64,000 nucleotides of DNA from Lusitaniella coriacea LEGE 07157 (GTDB lineage: Bacteria; Cyanobacteriota; Cyanobacteriia; Cyanobacteriales; Spirulinaceae): NCBI RefSeq assembly GCF_015207425.1, contig NZ_JADEWZ010000022.1:1-64000 (forward strand). Direction: 5' to 3'. A program made the position numbers and the translations under genes. Below the pieces are notes generated by a model. It was given only the letters and a program-made list of their open reading frames with translations. It did no database searches and was not told the DNA's origin. Shown piece by piece: positions 36,801 through 44,143 of the stretch. The first letter of the stretch is position 1; the number at the start of each line of letters is the position of its first letter.

Positions 36801-39555
36801 CGCCATCTACTACAAACACATTGCCCACGGGTTGCAGGAGGAGAGCGGGGGCTTCGGTATCGGCAAAGGCCGTAATGTCGAGGAGTTGCGTCGTTTCTGC
36901 GCCAAAGGTATCGGTGACAATCACCTCGGCAGTATAATTCCCCGTCGCATCCTGGGGAACGTTCCAGGAGATGCGCCCGAATTCGTCAATCTCCATGCCA
37001 TCTGGGGCATTCTCGATGCGGTAGCTCAAATCATCCCCATTGGGGTCGGCAGCCTGCACGTCATAGCGGTAGGTGCGTCCCGGTGCGGCGGTGTTGGGGG
37101 GCGTGGAGGTGATGCTCGGGGCAGCATTCTCTCGCACGGTCAGGGTAAAGGCTTGAGCGGCTCCCGAGTTGCCGTCGTTGGCTCCCACGACCACCGTGTA
37201 GGTTCCCGTTTGGGGATTGTCCCAGGTGAGTTGCCCGCTGCTGTCGATGGCGATGCCTGCGGGGAGGTCGGTGGCATTGAGCAGTTCGTAGCTGGGAGTC
37301 GTCCCTTCGGGGTCGGTGGCGATGACTTGATAGCTGTAAGGCTGAGCGGTACGCGCCACATAAACCGGCGTGGAGGTAATGGTGGGAGGGAGATTGGGGG
37401 CAGTGGTTCCCACCTCAATCGTCCAAGTCTGGGTAGCCGTGCCGCCAGAAGCATCTTGCACTTCCACCTCAACCTCGTAACGTCCCGTCGCTTCGGGAGT
37501 CCATTGGATTTCCCCAGTTTGAGCATTGATGGTCATTCCTTCCGGGCGACGATTTAAGCGGTAGGTCAGCGCTTCTTGTTCGGAGTCGGTCGCCACCACG
37601 TTGTAGCGATACGCACCGTCGATGCCTGCTTCCGTGGGGGGAACCGAGGCGATGAGGGGAGGAATATTGGCTCCGCTCACCTCAAGGGTGAATTCTTGAA
37701 CCGTATAAGCACCTCGCGCGTCCATCGCCCGAACGAGGAAGGTTTGTTCTCCCAACTGTTCTGGGGTGGGCTGCCAGCTCAAGCGACCGGTTTCCGGGTC
37801 GATGACCGCTCCTTCAGGCCCGTCGAGGAGCGCCCAGAGAATCGGGTCGCCATCGGGGTCAATCCCTTCGAGGTCGTAGCGATAGAGGCGGTCGAGGTGA
37901 GTGTTGGGGGTGGGAGTGGAAACAATTTCGGGGGCGCTATTGATATCGCGGTCGGAAATGGTCAGGGTCCAGGTTTGGGTGGCCGTGGCTCCTGAAGGAT
38001 CTCGCACTTCAACGGTGATGGGATGGTCGCCCATTTGTGCCGCATCGGGATTCCAGAAGAGCCGTCCCTCGCCATCGAGGGTCGCTCCTGCGGGGGCATC
38101 GAGGAGCGTATAGGTTAGCAACTCCCCATCGGGGTCAACCGCATCGAGGCGATAGGCATAGGTGGTCCCCACCTGAGAGCGGGTGCGCGGGGTCGAAGCG
38201 ATAGTGGGGGGGCGATTTGCCTGGGGTTCTAGAACCTCCAGGTCGAGGGTTTGCAGGGCTTCTCCTCCATTGCCATCGCTGACTTTCAGGGTGAGGGTGG
38301 TTTCGCCCAGGGATTGGGGAGTCCAGGTCAACAGCCCCGTATTCGGGTCAATCGTTGCTCCTGTGGGTGCGTCAACCAGTTCGTAGGTGAGGGTGTCTCC
38401 ATCGGCATCGAGAGCCGTTGCTTGGTAGGCGAAGGCTTTGCCCAATTGGGGGTTCACCCCATTGGGGAGGGTGGAGGTAAAGCTCGGGATGCGATTGGGT
38501 TCGAGGAGTTCGACGGTAAAGGTTTGCAGTGCCTGTCCCCCCTGACTGTCGCGAGCCACTAGGAAGACGTTGAAGGTGACCGTCTCCGGGGCAAAGTCTC
38601 CCCGTCCGGCGGCTTCTAGGCGATCGCGCGTCTCTTGCAAGCGGGCATACTCCGCTTCAACTTGGGCGGCGGTGGGAGTCCAAACCACCATCCCTGTCTC
38701 TGGGTCTACGCTCATTCCCGCCGGGGCGAGAGCCAGTTCGTAGCTCACCAAATCCGCATCTGGGTCTGTGGCGAGGGCGTTGTAAGTGAAGCGCTCTCCG
38801 GCGTTGAGGGATGCTGTCGGCGCTTCGGTGAGGAAGGTCGGGTTGCCGTTTTGAGTCTCGCCGCTGCCGTCGTGCCAGCCGAAGAGACGGGGGACGGTTT
38901 CTCCATCGGTCACCTGGACGGTATGGGAGCCGCTAGAGGGAGCGGTGGAGGTGTAGCCGTCGGGCAGAATGAACCGCAGGGTGTAGTCGGTATTGGGGTC
39001 GGGAACGAGATTCTCGAAGTGGTAGTGGAAGGGAGCAACGCTCGCGAGGGAGTCGGAACGATTCTCTCGCGTCACTTGCCAGGGTTCTCCCTCATCGAGT
39101 TGACCGTTGTTGTTGGTATCGAGATAGACGGTAGCTCCTTCTACCAAGGGTTCGATGGCGTAGCGGGAGTCCCAACCGCCGAGAATATCGGTTAGCTCTC
39201 GCACGTCGAGCAATTGGCGCACGTCGGGGTCGATGGCGCTGAGGGTTTCAAGGGTGGAGTAGGGACCGATGCCGAAGGCGGTGAGATTGGCTCCTAAATC
39301 TCTCAATTCCTGAGCATCTGCTGCTGCCTGAACCGGGTCGAATCCCTTATCGTAGCCGTCTGAGAGGAAGATGATGTTGGGGGTACTCTCGGCGCTCAAC
39401 ACTTGGGTGAAGGTTTTGAGTTCGTTGAGGGCGTAGTTCAGGTCGGTATTGTACTGTAGACCGATGTAATTCGGCGTTAAGCCCGCTAAATACTCGCGAA
39501 CGTCGGGAATGCCGTTGTTGTCGAGATCTGCAAGGGGCGTGGTGTAATAGTCCAA
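30835..39555 (-). CDS. rhs unit 1: giant VWA/Ig-like/YD-repeat protein with Hint-processed toxin tip
   Basis: The 2906-residue frame begins in the middle of a von Willebrand A domain (SAESTPNIIFLSDGYDKG is its second half) and uses a TTG with no ribosome binding site, so the 5' end is missing. A segment like SdrD-B (DTNNNGQLDEGEPW) follows, then about nine putative Ig-like repeats to about residue 1050, the conserved VDVTGELKLGNFQLSFTDLE module, then YD repeats to about residue 2400. The core has QFAGEQRDSSTGLDYLRARY and ends at DPTGYS. A Hint domain spans about 2672-2806 (CFVAGTKVLTTEG to GILVHN), which should cut after HN and free the last 100 residues. That tip has WTEGPARAKKEGIPQGQF and TVPATKVFVKVYPSGKVHAY; I do not assign a family. 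A large secreted interbacterial toxin is the likely role. Confidence 0.82.
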   Translation of the reverse strand: MDYYTTPLADLDNNGIPDVREYLAGLTPNYIGLQYNTDLNYALNELKTFTQVLSAESTPNIIFLSDGYDKGFDPVQAAADAQELRDLGANLTAFGIGPYSTLETLSAIDPDVRQLLDVRELTDILGGWDSRYAIEPLVEGATVYLDTNNNGQLDEGEPWQVTRENRSDSLASVAPFHYHFENLVPDPNTDYTLRFILPDGYTSTAPSSGSHTVQVTDGETVPRLFGWHDGSGETQNGNPTFLTEAPTASLNAGERFTYNALATDPDADLVSYELALAPAGMSVDPETGMVVWTPTAAQVEAEYARLQETRDRLEAAGRGDFAPETVTFNVFLVARDSQGGQALQTFTVELLEPNRIPSFTSTLPNGVNPQLGKAFAYQATALDADGDTLTYELVDAPTGATIDPNTGLLTWTPQSLGETTLTLKVSDGNGGEALQTLDLEVLEPQANRPPTIASTPRTRSQVGTTYAYRLDAVDPDGELLTYTLLDAPAGATLDGEGRLFWNPDAAQMGDHPITVEVRDPSGATATQTWTLTISDRDINSAPEIVSTPTPNTHLDRLYRYDLEGIDPDGDPILWALLDGPEGAVIDPETGRLSWQPTPEQLGEQTFLVRAMDARGAYTVQEFTLEVSGANIPPLIASVPPTEAGIDGAYRYNVVATDSEQEALTYRLNRRPEGMTINAQTGEIQWTPEATGRYEVEVEVQDASGGTATQTWTIEVGTTAPNLPPTITSTPVYVARTAQPYSYQVIATDPEGTTPSYELLNATDLPAGIAIDSSGQLTWDNPQTGTYTVVVGANDGNSGAAQAFTLTVRENAAPSITSTPPNTAAPGRTYRYDVQAADPNGDDLSYRIENAPDGMEIDEFGRISWNVPQDATGNYTAEVIVTDTFGAETTQLLDITAFADTEAPALLLQPVGNVFVVDGGGYQVDISTQSTVSIRAVATDNIAVDSVQFLIDGTAVATDANGVATVPVGAVGTTLSAIAIATDTAGNTTQETLNLDFIDLSVTTDLVVNLDLSGLNGEVTEPVEIRGTVADNNGNPVSYKLEAQPVGGGEWVTVFEGTEPVTDGVLGTFDPTLLPNDTYTLRLTATDSTGASSFVEEQVDVTGELKLGNFQLSFTDLEVPVSGIPITVTRTYDSLYANQEDNFGYGWRLEFRDTNLKTSLPPQTPEEKILGEYPAFKDGSKVYITLPGGKRTSFTFQAKLHPEVEEVLNMGAPWPESAWFYQPQFVADDGSGMTLSVEIDSLLRDQTTGEYRSPNGLPYNPQHPFFGGAYTLTTKEGIEYEIDATSGDLNTITDLNGNTLTYSEGGIVSSAGKEVKFERDAQGRISAVIDPAGERIEYEYDANGDLIAVIDREENRTEYFYEESTRPHYLTRIEDPLGRNGIRTEYDETTGRLARLLDVNGEAVELTYDLDNSVQTVRDVYGNPTTYVYDSRGNVLTEVGPEGWRIDRTYDDNNNLLTETDADGVTTQYTYDERQNLLTIQDESGSITRMTYNGRNQVTSIVSPTGLKTTAKYDSRGNLVESIDTNGLRTTYTYNPQGQLLTQTAPDGQVTTYDYDTQGNIKRTIDSRGNEVGFDYNPNGNIEVATTTFNLNGQTHTLAMEYDYDKEGRIIASRTSQGNSQSTIYDALGRVKSMTDVFGNVTSYNYDLQQTAGQNNDTTVTRIDEITLPDNTPNISSDNPKVIQKYDAANNLIAEISPTGLETRYVYDDLNRLTEVVLPDLTPNDWADNPRNKTEYSDGGRIKSQTDILGNKTQYLYNDIGQITQVINAFNQPTTYTYTKGGQIETVTDHRNRKTRYIYDNNARVQEIIFFDDSRFKLTYDELGRLKTETNELNQTTTYEYDAYGQVKAVINALNERTEFEYNQRHNLIRVTDALGQSTHFKYDEYGQKVETTFHNGDTVSMAYDQFSRLTSTTDENLNPTKYTYDNLSQLVQIEQVKQLAANGQLEETLTQYTYDNLFRLKQIEDANQNVTSFEYDAFNRPTETVLPLGQRNRTDYNSFGQVTAATDFNGDTINYTYDSYGRLENKTFTDPRISPVSYTYDPVTLGLSTVTDSRGVMQYTYDNYDRLETITTPDQKTVGYGYDLLNNLTSLTTPANAITYGYDPLNRLDTVKEGNRILADYDYNAVGNLSQTQLANGSVESRLYDTRNRLTQLTTRNVTGTIFNDFKYTLDGVGNRTKVEEYGGRTVDYTYDALNRLTQENMVGGATGNRTIDYTYDLVGNRLTRNDSASGLATYTYDDNNRLQQLTQGSQTTAFGYDDNGSITQRSDGSQTITYDWINDGENRLVGVTNSTAAGTSQTQFVYDALGNRVATVADGVQTNYLTTSVGSLPEVLMEYDANDQITANYTHGLGLVSATRNGREGFYHTDGLGSTRAITDNVGLVTDRYTYDAFGVLLDQTGTFGNSFQFAGEQRDSSTGLDYLRARYYDPTLGRFISKDPFSGFLSDPMSQHDYQYAHANPVRFTDPTGYSSTIGDVMATLNVIASLSTIGSVGVGAGYITGGVLSGASSDEILQMFGDWGAGFANGVSGGYLTDVYESYSGNKVEPTHGALWGAGTVTGIGVSFLLGMKLPSVAATAVGPLKWVATAGVGADLGFDIYGALKATKNLYESYQDNGRFEIRDSWNLLSYVPLAGMIGGIKRGIGAARKVKGSTPGPDDVLATQSTRTVAAGGGPKCFVAGTKVLTTEGMKNIEDIRVGDWVIADDPTTPGGIEKRQVLDTFVREATELYDLYVDGEVISTTGEHPFWTPDKGWVEAKDLVVGDLLQTDEETFVDVDRIEKREGKFEVYNFKVEGFPTYFVSELGILVHNADYFAERALLGSRKHGLNWTEGPARAKKEGIPQGQFRSKEDIDFAVDKARGLGKGNQDIFDLPANNSSIVHMPDGTTVPATKVFVKVYPSGKVHAYPLN

Positions 39556-39624
39556 CGTGGGGGTCTGGGACTCTCCTACAATGCGGCAACTCGCCCCAAT
39601 CTCTGGTGGGATTGGCAGCAGAGT

Positions 39625-40512
39625 TTGGTCTGCGATATTCTTCAGGTCATTGCGCTGGGGTCTATCGTTACCTTTTTAGTTGCGAAGTATCTCAAGCCTC
39701 AACCTTGGGTTTATGGATTGCTAGCCAATGGAGTATATCTCCTCTTTTTGGGGGTGAAGGCGCTATCATTGACGGTTCCGTTTCCCCTTTCTCCTTGGTT
39801 GCTCTCTTCGGTAGGACAGTACAATCCCTTTCCCTTACTTCCTTGGCTTTCGGTCTTCTTTTTGGGAGCATTTGCCTATAATGTACGCCAGCAAGCGTTC
39901 TGGTGGGCAATGGCTTATGGGGGATTGCTATTGAGTCAAATCCCTTGGTTTTTCTCTAGTGGATTTTGGGCGAAGATTCCGATGGGGGGAGGCTATTTTT
40001 TCCTGGGGTGCGCTTTGAGCTTGGGAGTATTGAGCCTATTGTGTCGCACTCGTCGGGTTTGGAATGCGTCTCATCCCTTGGTGTATTTGGGACAGCGTTC
40101 GCTATTGTTTCTGTTTGTGCTGGCACTGGTGGGGAAAGGATTGAAGGTGTTGGGCGTTGTCAGTGGGTTCGCTCCCCCTGGGAATGGATTGAGTGGGGTG
40201 TCGATTTGGTTGGTGGCGTTCGCCCTGTCGTTTTGGGGGATGAAGGGGATTGAGAGGATAAATTCTTGGTATTTTGAGCGCGTTTTTGAGCGTGTTTGGG
40301 TTTGGGGGGTGTTGTTGTTGGCGATTGTGCTGTTTCCGTTTGCCGCGCCGAGGGTTCCTTTGTTCGTGCAGTTGGGGGAATGTTTGTTGGGGATTGCTTT
40401 TGCTTGTAACTATCGACAGTTGACGCGCTGGATTAAGGGGCGCGCGATGGGGGAGGGGAGAGAGCTGGCGAGGGAGCGAGAGTCGGTGTTGCGGTCAGGG
40501 AAAGTGAGGTAG
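39625..40512 (+). pseudogene. Multi-pass membrane protein, 5' truncated (acyltransferase-like)
   Basis: From a TTG at 39625 the frame gives 295 residues with about eight hydrophobic segments. The same frame stays open upstream to at least 39565 and reads GLSYNAATRPNLWWDWQQSL just before it, which looks like coding sequence of the same protein. The pattern WWDWQQSLVCDILQVIALG resembles DUF1624 or heparan-glucosaminide N-acetyltransferase-like membrane proteins. The N-terminal quarter is missing and abuts, head to head, the equally truncated rhs unit 1. The last 20 residues run through GAGAG-rich sequence. Probably non-functional. Confidence 0.55.
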
Positions 40513-40623
40513 GCAATTGGCAGTGGGCAGTAGAAAACCATTCGTCCTCTTCACTACTGCCTACCTCGCCATCAATTACTTCAGGAGATAGGTCGGCATA
40601 CCCAATTGGTAATTGGTCATTGC

Positions 40624-41121
40624 TCATTGGGTATTGTTTCTCTCACCACAGACATCAAACGCCTCCAAAGATTGAGCCGTGACTGACTGAACCAGCAGCG
40701 TCCCTAGCACCTCAATCTCCTCTATTTTCCCGACCAGCTCTCTGATTTCATCAGGAATTTCTTCAAAACGAACCTCAAGAATGCGGAGAATATCTTCTTG
40801 CCTTTGTGTTATCTGACCCTCTTGTCGCCCTTCCTGTCGGCCTTTCTCTTGCCAATCCGTTACAAATTGCATCATGCGCTCCTTTGTCGTTAAATCCATC
40901 CGTTCGAGTGCTTGTTTGAACTGTTCTTCTTCGTCTTCAGTTAAACGTAAATACGTGCCAATAAAACCCGATATAAACTCCATCTTCTCCGGATTTAACT
41001 CAAGGGTAGCAAGTAACCGCAAACACTCTGCTTTCACCTGAGCGCGATCGGAAGGAGCTATCCTCATTTTAGCCATGAGCGCCGAAGCAACCGGGTTCTC
41101 CCTCTGAAAGCTGTTACGCAT
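40624..41121 (-). pseudogene. C-terminal half of an Rpn-family putative transposase/nuclease
   Basis: The 165-residue frame begins inside a familiar cyanobacterial sequence: NPVASALMAKMRIAPSDRAQ, then KAECLRLLATLELNPEKMEF, ISGFIGTYLRLTEDEEEQFK and a GRQEGRQEG tail. In full-length members this follows an N-terminal PD-(D/E)XK nuclease domain, which is absent here. It is thus a truncated gene. A ribosome binding site is not evident, and the upstream region holds no nuclease part. The end lies next to heptamer and AATTGGTAATTGG repeats. Confidence 0.65.
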
Positions 41122-41256
41122 TGAAATGGGGAACTAGACTGATGGAGGTGACTGGGAGACGGGGTGAGGAATTTACAGTTTTGGCAAAAATCGCTCGATA
41201 CCCAGTTCAAATGCATCTTAGCTTACACCTCTGCCCCCTGCCGTCTGCCGTCTGCC

Positions 41257-41287
41257 AAAAGAAGGAGTGCAGATTGACCTGCACTCC
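41257..41287 (-). terminator. Rho-independent terminator of the GHKL operon
   Basis: A perfect 9-bp stem (41264-41272 with 41279-41287, 6-base loop) precedes a T-rich run (TTCTTTT) on the minus strand. It lies 10 bases past the stop of the 101-residue protein gene. Confidence 0.7.
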
Positions 41288-41296
41288 AGTCGTTGC

Positions 41297-41602
41297 CTAC
41301 AAATCCTTCTCAACCCGAACCGTCAGATGACTGCGCGTGACCGTCACATCAACGCGCCATCCCTGCGGCACGAGCCAATGAACCTGCTCCCGTTCCAAGA
41401 CCATCTCCATCTGCTGCTTCAGCGCCTCTTCCTTTGACAGCAGAAGCTCTGCGGCACGAGCATAGGCTTCCTCTCGGAAATAGTCTTTCTGCTGGTAAGC
41501 ATCCTCATCGAGAGCGTCCGAACGGATAAAATAGCTCTTCTCCAGCAGCTCGGCTAACCCCTCCGGCGTGACCTCGCTGCCAGAAACAACGCAAATCGTC
41601 AC
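41297..41602 (-). CDS. Small hypothetical protein downstream of the GHKL ATPase
   Basis: A 101-residue protein starting at a GTG, 15 bases after the GHKL ATPase gene. It is mostly helical (YARAAELLLSKEEALKQQME) with a C-terminal strand region (GWRVDVTVTRSHLTVRVEKD). Its tight linkage and shared terminator indicate an operon with the ATPase. No known family. Confidence 0.6.
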   Translation of the reverse strand: MTICVVSGSEVTPEGLAELLEKSYFIRSDALDEDAYQQKDYFREEAYARAAELLLSKEEALKQQMEMVLEREQVHWLVPQGWRVDVTVTRSHLTVRVEKDL

Positions 41603-41617
41603 CCAATCGAGGAGATC

Positions 41618-42949
41618 CTAAAAAGGATCCCTCGCCACATAAACATCTGTTGCCCAGGAAATCACCTCACTACTGCCATCCGACTTCTGGACGGTTGCAC
41701 TAACGGTAATCCCATCCACAACCAAAGAAGTCTCATTGGGATACCGCTGTCGCACCTGCTCTTCATTGAGGTCTTCCCCATCCATATTAATTGTGAAGGA
41801 AAACTCAGAAATGCTCGGTAAGCGGTCGTACCAGGAATAGCCCTTGTATGCCGATTCGGGACAGAGGGCTACATGGGGGAGATTCGCCCTTTTAAAGCTC
41901 CACCAGAAGACCTGTTGTCGGTCGGCATCCAATTCCCAAATATCGAGTAATAACGTATTGTCGCCAACCTCAACCTCTTTGACTGAACAATCGAGGTACA
42001 AGTCAGCAATCTCCGGCACAAACCGATTCAACTTCGCTTCAGCTTCAGGCAGCACGATTCCAAGACGAGCTGCGGTTTGCCACTCGTCAAATTGCAAGCG
42101 ATGAGAAGCTTGAGTCCTCAAATAGCGGTAGATGATGCACCTCACCTCATCGTGTAGCTTTTTGAGAAACTCATTCTGTACGATGTCCTTTCTGGATGGA
42201 AGTACCAATTCCAATTCGGGACAGTCCACCACATCGACCAGCACCGTCAAGTTCTCAAAGCGAAAACTCACTTGAATCGTGTGAGGAAAGACGTGTTCTA
42301 TCGCAATGCCGTAAAAATTCACCTTCAGAGCATAGGACCGACAGTGGGTAACGCCAATACGCAGCCCTCGCCATTCTTCAATGTAGAACGAACGGGCAAG
42401 AAAATCCTCTCGCTTCAACACCTCGCCCTCAAACGTGACGGGTAAGGGGTAGTAGAACGATACCTCCTCTAACACCTTTTGGAGTTCGGAAATTTCGGCT
42501 TCCGTTACGGGAAAAACAATCTCGGTTCCGCGTTCTCTGGTCGAATCAGAGACCTCCGCTTCAGCTTCTCCTTGAAAGTGAGAAGGAGAAAGATTAACGC
42601 ACCAGCCGTTGGAGTGAATTTCAGTTCCTCGGTTGGCAAGGCTAAAAAAGCCCATCCCAGCAGGGTCTTCCCCTTGGGCAATCTCTTCAGACCATTCGCT
42701 CTCGCCCAAGGTGAGGAGAACGGCAGGGTCGTCAAGACCGTGACCGTTATCGCTGAGGCTCAAGCGGTGGCGTTCGTCCGATTGCAACAACACAATGGCA
42801 ACCTCAGTGGCTCCAGAACGACGGGCGTTCTGAAGGAGTTCTTGGAGAATGTCTTTGAGGGAAGCATTAAACAGGCACGTCACTTTCTTGAGCGCCTTTT
42901 GGCTCGCACGAGCGCGGATGCGCTGGGAGCGTTCAAACCTTCTACTCAT
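41618..42949 (-). CDS. GHKL-family ATPase (HSP90/MutL-like ATP-binding domain)
   Basis: The 443-residue protein has a Bergerat ATP-binding fold at its N terminus. The N box is SLKDILQELLQNARRSGATE (about residues 30-50), the G1 box is LSDNGHGLDDP (about 68-78) and the G2 box is DPAGMGFFSLANRG (about 95-108). A MutL-like transducer region follows (residues 140-260) and then a unique C-terminal half with no known catalytic motif. Such proteins act in mismatch repair, chaperoning or, in several phage defence systems, as sensors or effectors. Here it pairs with a small downstream gene and lies 2.5 kb from the Argonaute fusion. The role is unknown. Confidence 0.75.
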   Translation of the reverse strand: MSRRFERSQRIRARASQKALKKVTCLFNASLKDILQELLQNARRSGATEVAIVLLQSDERHRLSLSDNGHGLDDPAVLLTLGESEWSEEIAQGEDPAGMGFFSLANRGTEIHSNGWCVNLSPSHFQGEAEAEVSDSTRERGTEIVFPVTEAEISELQKVLEEVSFYYPLPVTFEGEVLKREDFLARSFYIEEWRGLRIGVTHCRSYALKVNFYGIAIEHVFPHTIQVSFRFENLTVLVDVVDCPELELVLPSRKDIVQNEFLKKLHDEVRCIIYRYLRTQASHRLQFDEWQTAARLGIVLPEAEAKLNRFVPEIADLYLDCSVKEVEVGDNTLLLDIWELDADRQQVFWWSFKRANLPHVALCPESAYKGYSWYDRLPSISEFSFTINMDGEDLNEEQVRQRYPNETSLVVDGITVSATVQKSDGSSEVISWATDVYVARDPF

Positions 42950-43008
42950 TTTTGGTTTTTACCTTTAATTCGGCAAGGAGAGGTTAGTTGAGTTTTGAGG
43001 AGGTTTCA

Positions 43009-43080
43009 ATTCGCAATTCGCAATTTTTTGAGGCAGTGGGCAATTGGCAGGTAGGCAGTGGAATACCAATTCGCAATTGG
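43009..43080. repeat. AATTCGCAATT and heptamer repeats
   Basis: Two AATTCGCAATT units at about 43010-43025, then GGCAGTGGGCAATTGGCAGG-type heptamers and a third AATTCGCAATTGGG unit at about 43070-43080. The repeat lies between divergent genes. Confidence 0.65.
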
Positions 43081-43184
43081 GTGAGATGAGCGGGGACTGG
43101 ATAACAGGTTGTTAATGGGTTTAACTCAATCGCTGCAAAGGCTTACCCGACAAGGTTAGAGCCATTCACGACGGAAGGTTTGTT

Positions 43185-43580
43185 ATGAACGGACAGGAAA
43201 CACTCTACAGTCAATTGCAGCAGCTTTTAGGAGACGATTTAGTCGCGCTCCATCCCGTTCTCATCGGACGGGCTAACGGACAGCCTGAAGTTTGCTGTCG
43301 TCTGGTTTGGATTCTGGGAAATCATTCCCTGTGCTTGAATCTCGAACAGAAAGACGAGCAAGGAAGAGTACTTCACGATCTCATGCTCTGGGTCGTACTG
43401 GAGGAAAGACGTGCTGAGGTGTCGAGCGATCGCGTGGGAAATTCCACCCGAAATGCTCATTTTAGGAATGGGACTCCTAATCCTGATGTGCAGGCAGTTT
43501 TAGGAGAGGAAATTTCTCAATGGTTTGAGAGTTTAATCAGGCAGGGGTTCGTTTTTACGGACAAGATGATTGAGCTATAA
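43185..43580 (+). CDS. Hypothetical protein
   Basis: A 131-residue protein with a good ribosome binding site (GGAAGG before ATG). Sequence features are LGDDLVALHPVLIGRANGQP and ISQWFESLIRQGFVFTDKM. Not recognised. A hairpin just after the stop (43587-43620) may end its transcript. It contains a GCGATCGCG HIP1 site. Confidence 0.55.
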   Translation: MNGQETLYSQLQQLLGDDLVALHPVLIGRANGQPEVCCRLVWILGNHSLCLNLEQKDEQGRVLHDLMLWVVLEERRAEVSSDRVGNSTRNAHFRNGTPNPDVQAVLGEEISQWFESLIRQGFVFTDKMIEL

Positions 43581-43586
43581 CGTAGT

Positions 43587-43620
43587 AGGGGAGAGCTAGA
43601 CGGATGGTTTACTCTCCCCT
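43587..43620 (+). terminator. 9-bp hairpin after the 131-residue protein gene
   Basis: AGGGGAGAG (43587-43595) pairs with CTCTCCCCT (43612-43620). No T run follows, so terminator function is only inferred from position, 7 bases past the stop codon. Confidence 0.35.
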
Positions 43621-43714
43621 CAAGCAATGAAGGTTCAATCGGGTATGCCTTTGCTATTCTACTCACCAAGTTTTTATTCCTCTTCTCCTGTTTCCTCTTC
43701 ATCGAAGATACTCT

Positions 43715-44032
43715 CTATGTCCGTCTTTGCGTAGCTCTCTTTTGACCTCGGCGAATAATGTCTTCCATGTCGAGGGGAGTTGCCTCGCCACTTTCGACTC
43801 CCTTACGGATTTCTGCCTTGAGCGCTTCTTGTTGGACTAACCGAAGTTTCTCCTCCAGCTCCCTAATCTGATTGACAATCTCCTGAAAGCTAGAGGCATC
43901 CTGGACAACCACTGCCGCTTCCCCGTTGATTGTCAGCACCATTGGAGATTTCGTCGTGCGAATCTGCTCCACATAGCCGCTCGCATTTCGCTTAAAGTCG
44001 GTTAATGAATGAATATTTTCTAGGTCGATCAT
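43715..44032 (-). CDS. Phd/YefM-type antitoxin, without a visible toxin
   Basis: The 105-residue protein shows the Phd/YefM fold signature: IHSLTDFKRNASGYVEQIRT, TKSPMVLTINGEAAVVVQDA and SSFQEIVNQIRELEEKLRLV. The C terminus (SGEATPLDMEDIIRRGQKRA) is typical of cyanobacterial antitoxins that precede a ParE/RelE toxin. No such toxin is readable in the 130 bases downstream, so it is an orphan that could still regulate or neutralise toxins elsewhere. Confidence 0.8.
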   Translation of the reverse strand: MIDLENIHSLTDFKRNASGYVEQIRTTKSPMVLTINGEAAVVVQDASSFQEIVNQIRELEEKLRLVQQEALKAEIRKGVESGEATPLDMEDIIRRGQKRATQRRT

Positions 44033-44104
44033 TGTAAAGGTTCTAATTAAGCACTTTATTCAGTTTCTAATTAGAGGTTACAAAATAGAGAAGGGTTCGT
44101 CAAC

Positions 44105-44133
44105 AAAAAAAGCACCTCATATCCATGAGGTGC
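44105..44133 (-). terminator. Rho-independent terminator of the methylase gene
   Basis: GCACCTCAT (44112-44120) pairs perfectly with ATGAGGTGC (44125-44133), 4-base loop. On the minus strand it is followed by seven T residues (44105-44111). It lies 10 bases past the methylase stop codon. Confidence 0.85.
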
Positions 44134-44143
44134 CATGTCGGGC

